From the NCBI RefSeq assembly GCF_009711465.1, contig NZ_SMME01000843.1, forward strand, positions 1 to 39,791: a DNA stretch of 39,791 nucleotides, given 5' to 3'. Below, one piece after another: positions 1 to 9,730 of this stretch. This DNA comes from Parendozoicomonas verongulae. GTDB lineage: Bacteria; Pseudomonadota; Gammaproteobacteria; Pseudomonadales; Endozoicomonadaceae. Within the stretch, counting starts at the first letter, position 1, and each line of letters opens with the position of its first letter. The position numbers were made by a program, and so were the translations under genes. Below the pieces are notes generated by a model that was not told the DNA's origin, ran no database searches, and was given only the letters and a program-made list of their open reading frames with translations.

Positions 1-326
1 TCATATCTTTCACTCTCAAACTTTAAAGTCTGCGGTGATGCCGTGTTCGGTCTGCAGGCTTATGCGCTGATGTCCGGGCATCACAGGTTATGTAATGATC
101 GTTATTAAACTCCTTGTATCTATTCGCGTCAAGGCTTTTATAACAGTCAATACAAAATAAAACCCAAGTGCATTCTGACCTGAATTCAAGGCAGAAGATT
201 AGTAGGCAAAACCTGAGAGGGGAAGCATCCCTCGGAAGGAAAGTGTGATGGACACAATCAAAGCCTGGGGGAGAGCCGCTTCCCTGAGCGCTTGCTCAGC
301 ATTATTAGTGATATCGCTTGAGTTTG
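1..326. other. Left-edge spacer with hairpins and a possible small ORF
   Basis: No convincing long gene is visible here. Between about 200 and 300 lie two hairpin-forming stretches: GAGGG with CCCTC around 217-233, and CTGAGC-GCTT-GCTCAG around 283-298. A short open frame with a good ribosome-binding sequence starts at 248 and is listed separately. At the extreme left, the minus strand has an ATG at positions 4-2 preceded by a purine-rich stretch, so a minus-strand gene may begin at the window edge. That cannot be tested here. I compared the structured part with c-di-GMP, cobalamin and TPP riboswitch cores from memory and found no convincing match. Confidence 0.35.
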
Positions 327-400
327 TTAGCCAATATGAGTCATTTCGTTCACAACAAAAGATTCCACAGCCCCCTCAACAGCCACCAGATAATCCTTGA
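248..400 (+). CDS. Possible 50-residue small protein
   Basis: The ATG at 248 is preceded by GGAAGGAAAG at a workable distance, a stronger ribosome-binding site than many real genes here have. The 50-residue product starts MDTIKAWGRAA, continues with a moderately hydrophobic stretch (about residues 9-28) and ends in a Gln/Pro-rich tail ending PPDNP. Such a layout could be a small inner-membrane peptide. Against it, the last 25 codons run antisense through the 3' end of the neighbouring monooxygenase gene and I do not recognise the sequence. It may be chance. Confidence 0.25.
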   Translation: MDTIKAWGRAASLSACSALLVISLEFVSQYESFRSQQKIPQPPQQPPDNP

Positions 401-617
401 GGTGCTGGACATCTATATGTGCACGCCAGAGTTCACGGGTCGCCCAGTTTTCATAGAACATGAAGTGGGAAGGGTTCTCATTATCCTGGTGCAGATCGTA
501 GTCAATACATCCTTCTTCAGCACGGGTTGGAATAATCAGTTTTTCCAGTTCTGATCTTACCAGGTTAACTTTGTCGGCTTTCGCAATAATATTGGCGACG
601 ATAGTAAGTTGAGTCAT
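327..617 (-). CDS. ABM-domain (YgiN-like) quinol monooxygenase family protein
   Basis: A 96-residue protein beginning MTQLTIVANIIAKADK. It spans a single antibiotic-biosynthesis-monooxygenase (ABM) domain, a ferredoxin-like fold that usually works as a dimer without a cofactor. Family hallmarks visible are an N-terminal beta strand, EEGCIDYDLHQ in the middle, FMFYENWATRE, and a C-terminal segment that follows the substrate pocket. Members act on quinols or reactive aromatic and aldehyde compounds; the substrate here is unknown. I chose the ATG at 617 because the ABM domain starts there; an upstream TTG at 683 would add 22 unsupported residues. It lies 121 bp downstream of a co-directional TetR regulator, which probably controls it. 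The length is typical for YgiN-like proteins. Confidence 0.85.
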   Translation of the reverse strand: MTQLTIVANIIAKADKVNLVRSELEKLIIPTRAEEGCIDYDLHQDNENPSHFMFYENWATRELWRAHIDVQHLKDYLVAVEGAVESFVVNEMTHIG

Positions 618-738
618 TTGGGTATCCAGACATTGGTCATTGATGGAGGAATAGTAGACGCTACATTCTTCAAGAAAAACCAAACGACTTTGGAATAATT
701 ATCCAAAATAGCCAGAGATAAGGGTGGCTTTCAGACTG

Positions 739-1356
739 CTATGAAGCCACCGTCTGTAAAATCAAACATACACGAATATCCAGATCAGCCTCCATGGATT
801 CTCGAGAAATACCCGCTCTGGCTCTGAGCACAAGACCCTGTCGCAAATCGAACATCAACCTTGCCCGTTCTTTGGAAGGGAAATTTTCTGGCAGGTGGCC
901 TTTCTCCTTTTCTACATCAAAGCGAGCAGCCAGCCTTTCATCTGCGGAGAGTATCGCCTCTTGCAGCAGCTCTTTTGTGCCACCAACTGTGCCTACTGTC
1001 GTCGACACACAGTTAGCCATAAAACAGCCACGGAGACCCTCCGGCTGCTGAGTTGCGTATTCCAGTACCGCCTCCATAAATGCTCGCACTGCTTTCTCAA
1101 TGTTATCTTCCGACTCAAAGGCATCCATAGGGGCGCAGGAGTCATTAGCCAGATACCGCTCAATCGCCTTGATGTAGAGGCTTTTTTTATCACCAAACAC
1201 GGAGTACAGGCTGGGGCTGTTAATACCCATTGCTTCGGTGAGATCCTTCATGGATGCACCATCATAGCCCTTTTCCCAGAATACATGGGTTGCAGCAACA
1301 AGAGCGGCATCCACATCAAAGCTTCTGGGGCGCCCCACTTTTTTCTTTTGCGTCAT
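739..1356 (-). CDS. TetR/AcrR-family transcriptional regulator
   Basis: A 205-residue repressor-type protein. Residues about 10-60 form the TetR DNA-binding domain: the lead-in KKKVGRPRSFD, then the helix-turn-helix around SMKDLTEAMGINSPSLYSVF with the typical 'GDKKSLY' exit. The C-terminal part contains LRGCFMANC, a pattern common in AcrR/NemR/ComR-like members whose Cys residues can sense electrophiles; whether these do is inference. It lies upstream of and in line with the ABM monooxygenase gene, so a stress-inducible pair is the simplest reading. It is divergent from the diguanylate cyclase gene across about 200 bp. I see no clear palindromic operator in that spacer. Confidence 0.93.
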   Translation of the reverse strand: MTQKKKVGRPRSFDVDAALVAATHVFWEKGYDGASMKDLTEAMGINSPSLYSVFGDKKSLYIKAIERYLANDSCAPMDAFESEDNIEKAVRAFMEAVLEYATQQPEGLRGCFMANCVSTTVGTVGGTKELLQEAILSADERLAARFDVEKEKGHLPENFPSKERARLMFDLRQGLVLRARAGISRESMEADLDIRVCLILQTVAS

Positions 1357-1560
1357 AGAATTTTAAAATCACAGAATAAAGAGAATTGCGCACATTTAAT
1401 AACGACTATTACATAACTGCAAGCCTGACAAAAGCTGACAAGCACCAAAACATTGTCACTCACAGGTAAGTATTTCCTACGATAATTACAGTCTCGCTTT
1501 TGCTGTTTTTGCCCGGCTCCAGGGGACGACACCAAATAAAAACAACATCGAAGTAACAGG

Positions 1561-3297
1561 ATGTTCTTTATGTTGCGTAAATCAGGGATACTCGTTGTAC
1601 CTGCCATTTTAATGACAGCTGTTTTAACGGCCAGCCTGTCCCTCCTCACATTCCACTTTCAGAATATTTTACTGAAGAGCTACAAGGTCAAGCTGAGCCA
1701 GATAGCAGAGGTTACGTCAAAAATCCTGCGAGATGATTTTGAGATACATGGGGAAGATCATTTTGATCTGGATATACTTGCCACGGATATTGGCAGCAGC
1801 TCTGGTGTCCGTATCACAATCATCGATAGTCAGGGCACTGTGCTGGGAGACTCCAAAGTTCCCAAACATAACCTGAAACAGCTTGAAAACCATATAGACC
1901 GTCCGGAGGTGCGAGAAGCCCTCAGTTCTGGAAAAGGATTATCTCAACGATTTAGCAACACTCTCGGGTATGACCTGCTCTATTTCGCACAGAAAGTAAA
2001 AACCCAGGTTATTGAAAAAACCAGCCATAACAAAAAAGCAAACCCCCACAAGGAAGACAAAGGCAGCTCTGAGGCAACATCGATACAAACAGAGGGTGGT
2101 CTATTTATTATCCGCACAGCCCTGCCCCTGAATATTCTGGAGCAGCAAATGCTTTTCATTTGGCTCTGGGTCGCTGGAATCAGCGTGCTGGGTGTAATTG
2201 TCGTGATTATCATCACCATATTCTTCAGCAAAATCCTGAGGAAACAATCTTCGAATGAGCGCTCCGCCCTTGAAGGTGTTGTGAAAGAGCGCACCCATGA
2301 GCTCAGCCTTATGCAGCGCCTGGGAAGTTTAATGTCCGCCTGTACAACCGTTGAGGGAGCCGCCAATGTTGTTCACCCGATAGCCCATCATCTTTTACCC
2401 GGATGTACCGGCGGCGCAATCACACTGATAAAATCATCCAGAAACCGCCTTGATCTTCTTACCCAATGGGGAGAACAGTGGAGAGGCAGTGAGCACTTCG
2501 AACCCAGTGAGTGCTGGTCTCTTCTTAAAGGTCACACCCACAACAGCTATGAGGATGGTTTGGAAATACGCTGTGCTCACAGCGCCAAAGAAAACGATGT
2601 ATTCCAATCCTGTATCCCACTGGTCGCACAAGGTGAAACCCTTGGGGTTTTGCACCTGAACTTTACAAGCCAGCAAAACCTCGAGGACTGCTCCTCAAAA
2701 GCGGAAGCCATGGCAGAACAGATTGGCCTGGCCCTCGCAAACATGAGGCTCCGTGAAGACCTGAGACAGCAGGCTATCCGAGACCCATTAACAGGCCTGT
2801 TCAACAGACGCCATATGATGAGCTTCCTGGAACAACGGATTTATGACGCTGATACACAACATGCTCCTCTGTCGGTCATGATGATCGACCTGGACCACTT
2901 TAAACGCTTTAACGATACCTTTGGCCATGATGCAGGGGATTATGTTCTCAAGCAGGTATCTATGGAACTGAAGCAGGCCACTCGAGAAACTGACCTTGTC
3001 TGCCGATATGGTGGCGAAGAAATCTGCATAGTGTGCCCAGATACGACTCTTGAGGATGCAGCAGAGCTGGGGCAAATACTGGTATCACGCATTGCCGGTC
3101 AAGGTATGCAGTTTAATGGCCAGTCCCTTGGAAATATTACCATTTCCATGGGGGTCGCCACCCGGACTCACGTTGAAATGAGTGCTGAGATTCTGCTGAA
3201 GGACGCTGATAACGCCCTGTATGAAGCCAAGGAACAGGGGCGCAATCAGGTGATTGTTAACCATGGCGAGGGGACAAATCCCCCCTGCCAAAGTTAA
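1561..3297 (+). CDS. Membrane diguanylate cyclase with periplasmic sensor, GAF and GGDEF domains
   Basis: A 578-residue inner-membrane enzyme predicted to make c-di-GMP from two GTP. Order: transmembrane helix at about 10-31; a periplasmic sensor region (about 35-195) containing a basic, low-complexity insert near residues 150-175; a second transmembrane helix at about 197-225; a coiled linker; a GAF-like domain (about 250-395); and a GGDEF domain starting at DPLTGLFNRR (408-417). The active site reads GGEEI (484-488), an accepted variant of GG(D/E)EF. RETD at 475-478 lies exactly five residues upstream, so the RxxD product-inhibition site is intact. The signal is unknown. It is convergent with glmS, with only 11 bp between the stop codons. 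No EAL domain is present, so the protein should be a synthase only. Confidence 0.95.
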   Translation: MFFMLRKSGILVVPAILMTAVLTASLSLLTFHFQNILLKSYKVKLSQIAEVTSKILRDDFEIHGEDHFDLDILATDIGSSSGVRITIIDSQGTVLGDSKVPKHNLKQLENHIDRPEVREALSSGKGLSQRFSNTLGYDLLYFAQKVKTQVIEKTSHNKKANPHKEDKGSSEATSIQTEGGLFIIRTALPLNILEQQMLFIWLWVAGISVLGVIVVIIITIFFSKILRKQSSNERSALEGVVKERTHELSLMQRLGSLMSACTTVEGAANVVHPIAHHLLPGCTGGAITLIKSSRNRLDLLTQWGEQWRGSEHFEPSECWSLLKGHTHNSYEDGLEIRCAHSAKENDVFQSCIPLVAQGETLGVLHLNFTSQQNLEDCSSKAEAMAEQIGLALANMRLREDLRQQAIRDPLTGLFNRRHMMSFLEQRIYDADTQHAPLSVMMIDLDHFKRFNDTFGHDAGDYVLKQVSMELKQATRETDLVCRYGGEEICIVCPDTTLEDAAELGQILVSRIAGQGMQFNGQSLGNITISMGVATRTHVEMSAEILLKDADNALYEAKEQGRNQVIVNHGEGTNPPCQS

Positions 3298-3308
3298 GGT
3301 TTTAGTGA

Positions 3309-5138
3309 TTACTCCACTGTCACGCTCTTAGCAAGATTGCGAGGTTGATCCACATCTGTCCCCTTTATCAGAGCAACGTCGTACGACAGCAGCTGTAGAG
3401 GCAGGGTGTAGATGATTGGAGCAATCCAGTCGTTCACTTCCGTCACTGTAATCACCTTCACACCTTCACCAGCTACCAGACGTGCACGAGGGTCAGCGAA
3501 CACATACAGCTGGCCACCACGAGCGCGCACTTCTTCCATGTTGGATTTCAGTTTTTCCAGTAGCTCGTTGTTAGGTGCAACCACAACCACAGGCATATCG
3601 CTATCAATCAGTGCCAGTGGGCCATGTTTGAGTTCGCCTGCAGCGTAGGCTTCTGCGTGAATGTAAGAGATTTCCTTTAGCTTCAGTGCACCTTCCATAG
3701 CGATGGGGTACATAGTGCCACGGCCGAGGAACAGACTGTGGTGCTTGTCGGCAAAGTCTTCCGACATTTCAGTAATCGCTTCTTTTTGCTTAAGCACATC
3801 GCTGATGGCTGTTGGCAGATTACGCAGATCGTTCACAATGCTGGCTTCTACGTCCTCGCTCAGCAGGTTGCGGCAGCGGGCAACAGCTGTCACCAACATG
3901 AGCAAAGAGGTCAGCTGAGTAGTGAACGCTTTGGTGGACGCTACGCCGATTTCTGCACCAGCGCGAGTCATAAAGGCCATATCGGACTCACGCACCATGG
4001 AAGAACCCGGCACGTTGCAAACCGTCAGGCTGTGCTTGAAGCCCTGCTCTTTGGCCAGGCGCAGCGCAGCCAGAGTGTCAGCAGTTTCACCGGACTGGGA
4101 GATAGTTACAAACAGGCAACCGTCAGGCACAAACGCTTTGCGGTAGCGGAACTCAGAAGCTATCTCTACACGACAAGGGATACCCATATCCTCAAACCAG
4201 TTACGGGCAACCATCCCGGCGTTGTAACTGGTGCCGCAGGCAATCAGCTGCACCGCTTTGGTGTTCTCAAAAATCTCACGGGCGTTGTGGCCAAACGCTT
4301 CAACAGAAACGTGATTCTCACTCAGGCGACCTTCCAGAGTGTTAGACACAGACTCTGGCTGCTCAAAGATTTCCTTAAGCATGTAGTGGCGATACTGGCC
4401 TTTATCTGTGGATTCGTGATCAATATCACAATCCACCAGTTCGCGCTCTACAGGGTTACCCTCTGTATCAAAGATGGACACTTTTTCACGGGTAATGTCG
4501 GCAACGTCGCCTTCTTCCAGATATTGGAAACGGTGAGTCACAGGCAGCAGTGCCAACTGGTCGGAACCCACATAGTTTTCGCCAATGCCCTGCCCAATCA
4601 CCAGTGGGCTGCCGGAGCGTGCCACCACCATATGGTTTGGCTCGCGGCGATCAACGATAACGGTGCCATAAGCGCCATCCAGTTGGGCAACAGTTTTCTG
4701 CAGGGCTTCCAGCAGAGTTTCAGAACTCTTACGTTCGTGGTTGATCAGATGGGCAATCACTTCAGTATCGGTATCGGACTCGAAGGTATAACCCAGCTCT
4801 TTCAGTTGTGCGCGCAGCTCCTCATGGTTCTCGATGATGCCGTTGTGCACAACGGCAATGTCACCGGAAACGTGGGGGTGTGCATTACGCTCGGAAGGTT
4901 CACCGTGGGTAGCCCAGCGGGTGTGAGCAATACCAGTTCCGCCCTGAACAGGCTCCTTGTCCAGAGCGTCTTCCAGCTCACGCACCTTACCTGTACGACG
5001 GAGGCGACCCATTACGCCTTCTTTATCAATTACAGCCAGACCAGCAGAGTCGTAACCGCGATACTCCAGACGCTTCAAGCCTTCCACCAGAATAACTGCA
5101 ACATCCCTTTGCGCTACTGCACCAACAATTCCACACAT
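3309..5138 (-). CDS. glmS: Glutamine-fructose-6-phosphate aminotransferase (isomerising)
   Basis: A 609-residue cytoplasmic enzyme that converts fructose-6-phosphate and glutamine to glucosamine-6-phosphate, the first step to UDP-GlcNAc. The N-terminal glutaminase domain starts MCGIVGAV; after Met removal Cys1 is the nucleophile. [11 protein letters not shown] and [12 protein letters not shown] complete that domain. Two SIS sugar-isomerase domains follow, with CGTSYNAG and SQSGETADT marking phosphosugar binding, and the protein ends [13 protein letters not shown] as in well-known GlmS. It follows glmU by 28 bp and is surely co-transcribed with it. I saw no glmS ribozyme, as expected in this class, where small-RNA control is usual. 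The length is normal. Confidence 0.98.
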   Translation of the reverse strand: MCGIVGAVAQRDVAVILVEGLKRLEYRGYDSAGLAVIDKEGVMGRLRRTGKVRELEDALDKEPVQGGTGIAHTRWATHGEPSERNAHPHVSGDIAVVHNGIIENHEELRAQLKELGYTFESDTDTEVIAHLINHERKSSETLLEALQKTVAQLDGAYGTVIVDRREPNHMVVARSGSPLVIGQGIGENYVGSDQLALLPVTHRFQYLEEGDVADITREKVSIFDTEGNPVERELVDCDIDHESTDKGQYRHYMLKEIFEQPESVSNTLEGRLSENHVSVEAFGHNAREIFENTKAVQLIACGTSYNAGMVARNWFEDMGIPCRVEIASEFRYRKAFVPDGCLFVTISQSGETADTLAALRLAKEQGFKHSLTVCNVPGSSMVRESDMAFMTRAGAEIGVASTKAFTTQLTSLLMLVTAVARCRNLLSEDVEASIVNDLRNLPTAISDVLKQKEAITEMSEDFADKHHSLFLGRGTMYPIAMEGALKLKEISYIHAEAYAAGELKHGPLALIDSDMPVVVVAPNNELLEKLKSNMEEVRARGGQLYVFADPRARLVAGEGVKVITVTEVNDWIAPIIYTLPLQLLSYDVALIKGTDVDQPRNLAKSVTVE

Positions 5139-5166
5139 TTTGTTAATCCTGAACTTGAAAAACGGG

Positions 5167-6534
5167 TTACTTCTTTACTGGCTTCTGCCAGCTCGGGATG
5201 TTGCGCTGCCGACCACGGGCAACGCCTAGGTGACCCTCAGGCACATCAGACGTTACAGTTGAGCCTGCACCAACAACAGCATCCTTCCCAACTGAAACAG
5301 GAGCAACAAGCGCAGAGTTTGATCCGATAAACGCGCCATCTGCGATGGTGGTTTTGAATTTGTTTGCGCCGTCGTAGTTACAGGTAATTGTGCCTGCGCC
5401 TACGTTTACGCCTTCACCCACTTCAGCGTCACCAATGTAGCTGAGGTGGTTCACCTTGCTGCCTTCTCCGATATGAGCCTTCTTGGTTTCTACGAAGTTG
5501 CCAATCTTCGCTTTGCTCTCTAGGCGGGTACCCGGACGCAGTCGTGCAACGGGGCCGATGTCACAGCCTTCACCAACGGCAGAATCTTCGATAATGGTGC
5601 TGGATTTGATGATAGTGCCAGCACCGATCACAGCATTTTTGATATGGCAATTGGCGCCAATCTGAACGCCATCACCCAGTTCCACTTCCCCTTCAAAAAC
5701 GCAGTTGATGTCGATTACCACATCATTGCCTGTGGTGAGTTTGCCACGAACATCAATGCGGGCAGGGTCTAACAGAGTGACACCGTCTACCATCAGCTGT
5801 TCAGCCTGCCTCAGTTGCAGTTGACGCTCCAGCTGAGCCTGCTGCATGCGATTATTCACGCCCTGCACCTCCATCTCACTGCCGGGACGGGCGCTGACAA
5901 CGGGGGTGCCTTCTTCAACAGCCATAGCAACAATGTCGGTCAGGTAGTATTCACCCTGTGCATTGTTGTTGTTCAGATTGCCCAGCCACTCCGCCATACG
6001 GGAACCGGGAATCGCCATAATACCGGTATTGGTTTCAGTGATAGCTTTCTGCTCGGGGGATGCATCCTTGTCTTCTACAATGGCCTGAATCGCGCCCTGG
6101 GTATCACGAACAATGCGCCCGTAACCACTGGGGTTCGCCAGATCAACAGTCAGCAGGGCAAGGTTTTTTCCATCACAGGCAGAAACCAGAGACTGTAGTG
6201 TGCTGGAGCGAATCATGGGAACATCGCCATAAACTACCAGAGCAACATTTGCACCTGTACATGCTGGCGCAGCCTGCATAACTGCATGGCCGGTACCCAG
6301 CTGTTCGATCTGTTCAACCCAGTTCACCTGCTTATGGGACAAACGCTCACGCACCTGATCGGCCCCATGTCCAATGACAACATGGATATTGTTTTGATCA
6401 CCCAGAGCCTGTTCAGCAGCACCAATCACATGCTCAAGCATAGAGCGCCCACCAATGGGATGAAGTACTTTGGGGAGGGAGGACTTCATCCGGCTGCCTT
6501 GTCCGGCAGCCAGAATAATTACATTCGTAGTCAT
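5167..6534 (-). CDS. glmU: Bifunctional UDP-GlcNAc pyrophosphorylase / GlcN-1-P acetyltransferase
   Basis: A 455-residue cytoplasmic enzyme. The N-terminal domain carries the nucleotidyltransferase signature [18 protein letters not shown] and makes UDP-GlcNAc from GlcNAc-1-P and UTP. The C-terminal part is a left-handed beta helix of hexapeptide repeats (from about residue 250) that acetylates glucosamine-1-P, with [12 protein letters not shown] and [14 protein letters not shown] typical of its acetyl-CoA site. The frame stays open to 6600, but the ATG at 6534 with GGAA upstream matches the family start [11 protein letters not shown]. First gene of the glmU-glmS operon. In many gammaproteobacteria it directly follows atpC; here about 17 kb separates them. 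Confidence 0.98.
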   Translation of the reverse strand: MTTNVIILAAGQGSRMKSSLPKVLHPIGGRSMLEHVIGAAEQALGDQNNIHVVIGHGADQVRERLSHKQVNWVEQIEQLGTGHAVMQAAPACTGANVALVVYGDVPMIRSSTLQSLVSACDGKNLALLTVDLANPSGYGRIVRDTQGAIQAIVEDKDASPEQKAITETNTGIMAIPGSRMAEWLGNLNNNNAQGEYYLTDIVAMAVEEGTPVVSARPGSEMEVQGVNNRMQQAQLERQLQLRQAEQLMVDGVTLLDPARIDVRGKLTTGNDVVIDINCVFEGEVELGDGVQIGANCHIKNAVIGAGTIIKSSTIIEDSAVGEGCDIGPVARLRPGTRLESKAKIGNFVETKKAHIGEGSKVNHLSYIGDAEVGEGVNVGAGTITCNYDGANKFKTTIADGAFIGSNSALVAPVSVGKDAVVGAGSTVTSDVPEGHLGVARGRQRNIPSWQKPVKK

Positions 6535-6886
6535 ATCGGGTTCCGTGCGGCTCCCCTGCTTACGCCTGTAACTTATACCTGTAAAGCTGGCCGGGAGCAC
6601 TGATATTCAAAAAAACTGAAAACAAAAAAGCTCGGCACAGGCCGCTTTCCATTGCTAACTGCGGTGCCCTTAACAGAGCGAGTTTAGGCAATGGAAAACA
6701 TCCAGTGCAGAGCCGTATACATCACAGTGAGGATCTGGAGTGTTCTCTAGATGTCACTGTATTACTGACAACAATAAAAACTAACGTGCAATTTAGACTT
6801 ATTTTTTTTCCAAACAACCCTCTTTGTCATAAATTTTTTGACAAACTTTCTTTACTCCTTGGGATTGTTGATTAAAGTGTCAGGCC
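6535..6886. promoter_or_regulatory. Divergent glmU / TrmB-like spacer with a 10-bp inverted repeat
   Basis: This 352-bp spacer separates the divergent glmU and TrmB-like genes. A perfect 10-bp inverted repeat, TTTCCATTGC at 6646-6655 and GCAATGGAAA at 6688-6697, is separated by 32 bases. It could form a stem in the glmU leader RNA or bind a regulator. Nearer the TrmB-like gene the sequence is very AT-rich, with a TTGACA at 6838-6843; the hexamer 17 bp further on is a poor -10, so the promoter call is weak. A T-run at 6801-6810 lies between them. Confidence 0.4.
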
Positions 6887-7627
6887 ATGAATCTGAATAC
6901 TCTGCAACAGTTGGGCATGTCGGAGCGTGAAATCCGCCTGTACCTGGCCCTCTTCCAGCTTGGCCCCTCTTCTATCCGGGATATTGCCAGCCACACCGGT
7001 ATCAACCGGGGAACAACCTATGAAGCCCTGAAACAAATGGCGGCTCGAGGGGTAATCAGCTATGCCCCAAAGGGCAGCAGGCGGGTGTTTCGGGCAGAAG
7101 ACCCCGACAAACTTTTACTTCTCGCAGAGGAAAAAAAGGCAGCCCTTGAGCAAACAATCGATTCCCTGAAAACAGATATTATTCCCGGCCTTCACCACCT
7201 GAAACCGGACTTTTCTGCGGGAAACGTGCGATTTTATGAGGGGGACGACGGGATAGAGTTTGTCCTCAAAGATATTCTCGCCACTGTCAGCAAACAGCCT
7301 GACAGGGAATACTGCGTATTCTCCACTAAGAGTATTCGACATCACCTGTATCGCCCTTTCCCTAACTACACCCTGCAGAGAGTTCGCCAGAAGATTAAAG
7401 TGCGGGTGATAGCCCTTGGGGAAGGTGGCGAAGAGGCGGAGTACTCAGAACGAAAATGGCTGAAAACCGATGGGCCGGTAGATGCCAGTTACATTGCCAT
7501 CTACCCGCCCAAAGTAGCCATGATTTCCATGGCCTCGGAGAACTACCCCGTTGCTACTGTGATGGAGTCTGCGGATATCGCTCGCTCACAGAAGATTGTT
7601 TTTGATACGCTTTGGGGGTTCCTATAG
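6887..7627 (+). CDS. TrmB-family transcriptional regulator
   Basis: A 246-residue regulator. Residues 1-75 are a winged helix-turn-helix of the TrmB type: LGMSEREIRLYLALFQLG, then SIRDIASHTGINRGTTYEAL as the recognition region, and a wing ending SRRVFRAEDPDKLL. A charged helix (about 78-100), likely a dimerising coiled coil, leads to a C-terminal domain with FYEGDDGIEFVLKDIL that resembles the sugar-binding half of TrmB proteins. TrmB members usually sense sugars or other small ligands. The gene converges on the first P450-like gene so tightly that the two stop codons share CTATAG, and it may regulate that cluster; that is inference from position. No transmembrane or signal region. Confidence 0.88.
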   Translation: MNLNTLQQLGMSEREIRLYLALFQLGPSSIRDIASHTGINRGTTYEALKQMAARGVISYAPKGSRRVFRAEDPDKLLLLAEEKKAALEQTIDSLKTDIIPGLHHLKPDFSAGNVRFYEGDDGIEFVLKDILATVSKQPDREYCVFSTKSIRHHLYRPFPNYTLQRVRQKIKVRVIALGEGGEEAEYSERKWLKTDGPVDASYIAIYPPKVAMISMASENYPVATVMESADIARSQKIVFDTLWGFL

Positions 7628-9619
7628 CTCGTGGGTATGTATTTCTGTACCTCCACCATGAGCCGAAGCTGCTGGAGGTATTACCTCCAAACGGAGATCT
7701 GCTATTTTTTGTGCCATTTCTTCCACCCTGTCCCCGACTACAATTGTCACATCATTATCAATAGCTGTTGTTCCAACAAAGGAGAGATTAAATTTTTCCA
7801 ATGCCGGGGATAGGCTAAGGGTATGTCCGGATGTCAACATATTGATCAGTAGCTCCGACACAGATAAGCGAGCAAAATGCTGACCTGGACACTGGTGGTG
7901 CATACTGGGGTTCGCGAAAGTCTGTACATGCTTGACCCTTTCTTCAAGATCAAGCTTCAACATCTCTTCTGGAAAGTATTTATTATCGTTTTGAAGATGA
8001 GGGTTTAGATAATAAATAGGGAAAATTATAGTTTCTCCTGCTTTCAAATCTAAGCGGATGTAAAATTCTCCATCAGCCCTATTATCTTTCATATAGAGAG
8101 AAAAATTTTCTTTTACCTTACGAGAGTCAAATGGTACAGGTGGGAATTTCATCAGAACCTCCTCTACAAAAAGGAAGAACTTTGGCAGCCTCTTTTTATT
8201 TAACTGTGCAGGCGTCCACACATGTTCACCATAATCTTCCGGAGAGACCCCATCTTCCTCAAGAAGACCAAAAACCTCCTCTCTCAATTCTTGTTGCAAG
8301 ACCTCATTTCTCGCTAACTCAGCAAAAGTCGCATGTATGAAAATAGAACCGGTATCTGAGCCTGCAATTGTTGGGTTTAACAAATCAGACCGATCCTCAT
8401 CTGTAAGCACTCCCCCTCTTCTCTTGTATATAGATCTCAGATACTTACCTTCATAAGGAGCCTCCGGGTTGCTGTCATCTATATCGAGAACCCCTTTTTC
8501 TTTAGCTTTTTCAACCAACCAGTCTACATCCTTCCTCATCTCTGTGGATTTCGCAAACAGTGATGGATAAAACATCCTGACATAGGAATATTTCAAAAAC
8601 CACGGCATCATTTGAAACGTATCATCAAGTGGTATACTGAGCGAGGGCTCTACTATTCCCCTAAAATGCCCCCTGATTTCCTCATATTTTTCAGGATACT
8701 CTCTAATATCAAAGCCGAAAACGATACTGATAATAGTGGCCATTAAATAGCTGCCACCCTCCTCTCTCATTTCTCTTATATCTCTCTTATTTAAAAGAGA
8801 GATCACTGCATTCTTTGCATAGCCATCAACCATTGCCATTAGCTTTCCCAAAGCCTCTGAACCAAGCCCTGACTTAAACTCAGCTCTTTTCTCTTTATGG
8901 GTTTCGCTGGCATCACTACCAAATAGAGAAAGTGGTCCCAAAATATTCTTCAACGCATAAAAAATATATTCTTTATGGAGTTCTCGGCCAAAATGATCCT
9001 TCATGAGAGCTGCAGATATATCTGGATCCCATACCCACAAGGTATCTTTGAGGTAGTTAAAGAAGTACCAATAAGAGTCTCTGCTAAAAGGACTGAGAGT
9101 TTTTCCAGTACAACCATCCAGTGAGTTCATGGAGCAAACACGATCACGTGCTTCCTCTTTCATGTGTTCAACAAGAGGACGAACCCCTATTTTGGGAGCC
9201 GCCTTAAAAGCACCCTGTATAAATTCCGGATCGCCAGATGGCTGAACTTTCAGGGTTGTAACAATTGCCCCTTCAGGAATATCTTGCTCCTTTACAGGGG
9301 TAAATATTCTTTCATACCTTTTCTTCTGCTTCCCTTCTACAGCTCCATCTATCGTATCACCAAACTTGCTTGCTGCGCCCGACCTTCCATTGCCCAAAAC
9401 CCAGCCAGAAGAATGAGCTTTAACTTGCAACTCCGGCTGGGCAGAGCCATTTACTGAAACTAACCCCATACTATGTGGTCGGCCGTTATCAGTGAGTGAA
9501 CCTGCAGGCGTGGTGAACCGCTCCGTCTTCTCAGCTCCCTCCATGGCCGCAAAAACGGGGGAGAAATTTAAAACCAAAACTATTGAAATAAATAATTTCT
9601 GAAAATCTCCTTTTCTCAT
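7622..9619 (-). CDS. Exported cytochrome P450-like protein A (lacks ExxR Arg)
   Basis: A 665-residue protein. The N terminus MRKGDFQKLF followed by ISIVLVLNFSPVFA-AM is a standard Sec signal peptide, so the protein should be periplasmic or secreted. I chose the ATG at 9619, with GAGAGGT upstream, over an earlier in-frame start. After about 100 residues without a recognised domain a P450 fold is visible: a C-helix-like THKEKRAEF; an I-helix motif AGSDT (419-423); a K helix EEVLMKFPPVP in which the invariant ExxR reads E487-V-L-M490; a PERF region FPEEM; and the heme-ligand loop MHHQCPGQHFAR with Cys577. Both Arg of the E-R-R triad are missing, a rare state known in a few Streptomyces P450s. 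Substrate and redox partner are unknown. Paralogous to the next P450-like gene; AT-richer than the core genes. Confidence 0.8.
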   Translation of the reverse strand: MRKGDFQKLFISIVLVLNFSPVFAAMEGAEKTERFTTPAGSLTDNGRPHSMGLVSVNGSAQPELQVKAHSSGWVLGNGRSGAASKFGDTIDGAVEGKQKKRYERIFTPVKEQDIPEGAIVTTLKVQPSGDPEFIQGAFKAAPKIGVRPLVEHMKEEARDRVCSMNSLDGCTGKTLSPFSRDSYWYFFNYLKDTLWVWDPDISAALMKDHFGRELHKEYIFYALKNILGPLSLFGSDASETHKEKRAEFKSGLGSEALGKLMAMVDGYAKNAVISLLNKRDIREMREEGGSYLMATIISIVFGFDIREYPEKYEEIRGHFRGIVEPSLSIPLDDTFQMMPWFLKYSYVRMFYPSLFAKSTEMRKDVDWLVEKAKEKGVLDIDDSNPEAPYEGKYLRSIYKRRGGVLTDEDRSDLLNPTIAGSDTGSIFIHATFAELARNEVLQQELREEVFGLLEEDGVSPEDYGEHVWTPAQLNKKRLPKFFLFVEEVLMKFPPVPFDSRKVKENFSLYMKDNRADGEFYIRLDLKAGETIIFPIYYLNPHLQNDNKYFPEEMLKLDLEERVKHVQTFANPSMHHQCPGQHFARLSVSELLINMLTSGHTLSLSPALEKFNLSFVGTTAIDNDVTIVVGDRVEEMAQKIADLRLEVIPPAASAHGGGTEIHTHEL

Positions 9620-9650
9620 AAACACGATACCTCTCGCTTCACTGGTGGCG

Positions 9651-9730
9651 CACAAAGATTAGACGCCTAATGAAAACCTTCCACACTTTGGTAGTACAAA
9701 AACTTACAAAAGAACGCTCAAACCTCCTAC
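9651..9730 (-). promoter_or_regulatory. Promoter/leader of P450-like gene A, duplicated upstream of gene B
   Basis: Read on the minus strand, this stretch aligns with 12304-12386 over about 80 bp with scattered substitutions. Both keep a -35-like TTGAGC (here 9716-9721), a 17-bp spacer and a -10-like TGTACT (9693-9698). The similarity ends sharply near 9730, where the IS30 remnant begins. The promoter lies 70-100 bp upstream of the start codon, leaving a leader of about 65 nt that is also partly conserved. No transcript data support it. Confidence 0.55.

Noticed and set aside
190..305. Riboswitch (c-di-GMP type or other) near the left edge
   Set aside because: GGCAAAACC and AAAGCC-like pieces recall the c-di-GMP-I core, but the order and spacing do not fit and no suitable downstream gene is in frame.
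3738..5330. 530-codon open frame antisense to glmS
   Set aside because: Opposite a certain essential gene, His/Gln-rich as expected from reverse reading, and no ribosome-binding site.
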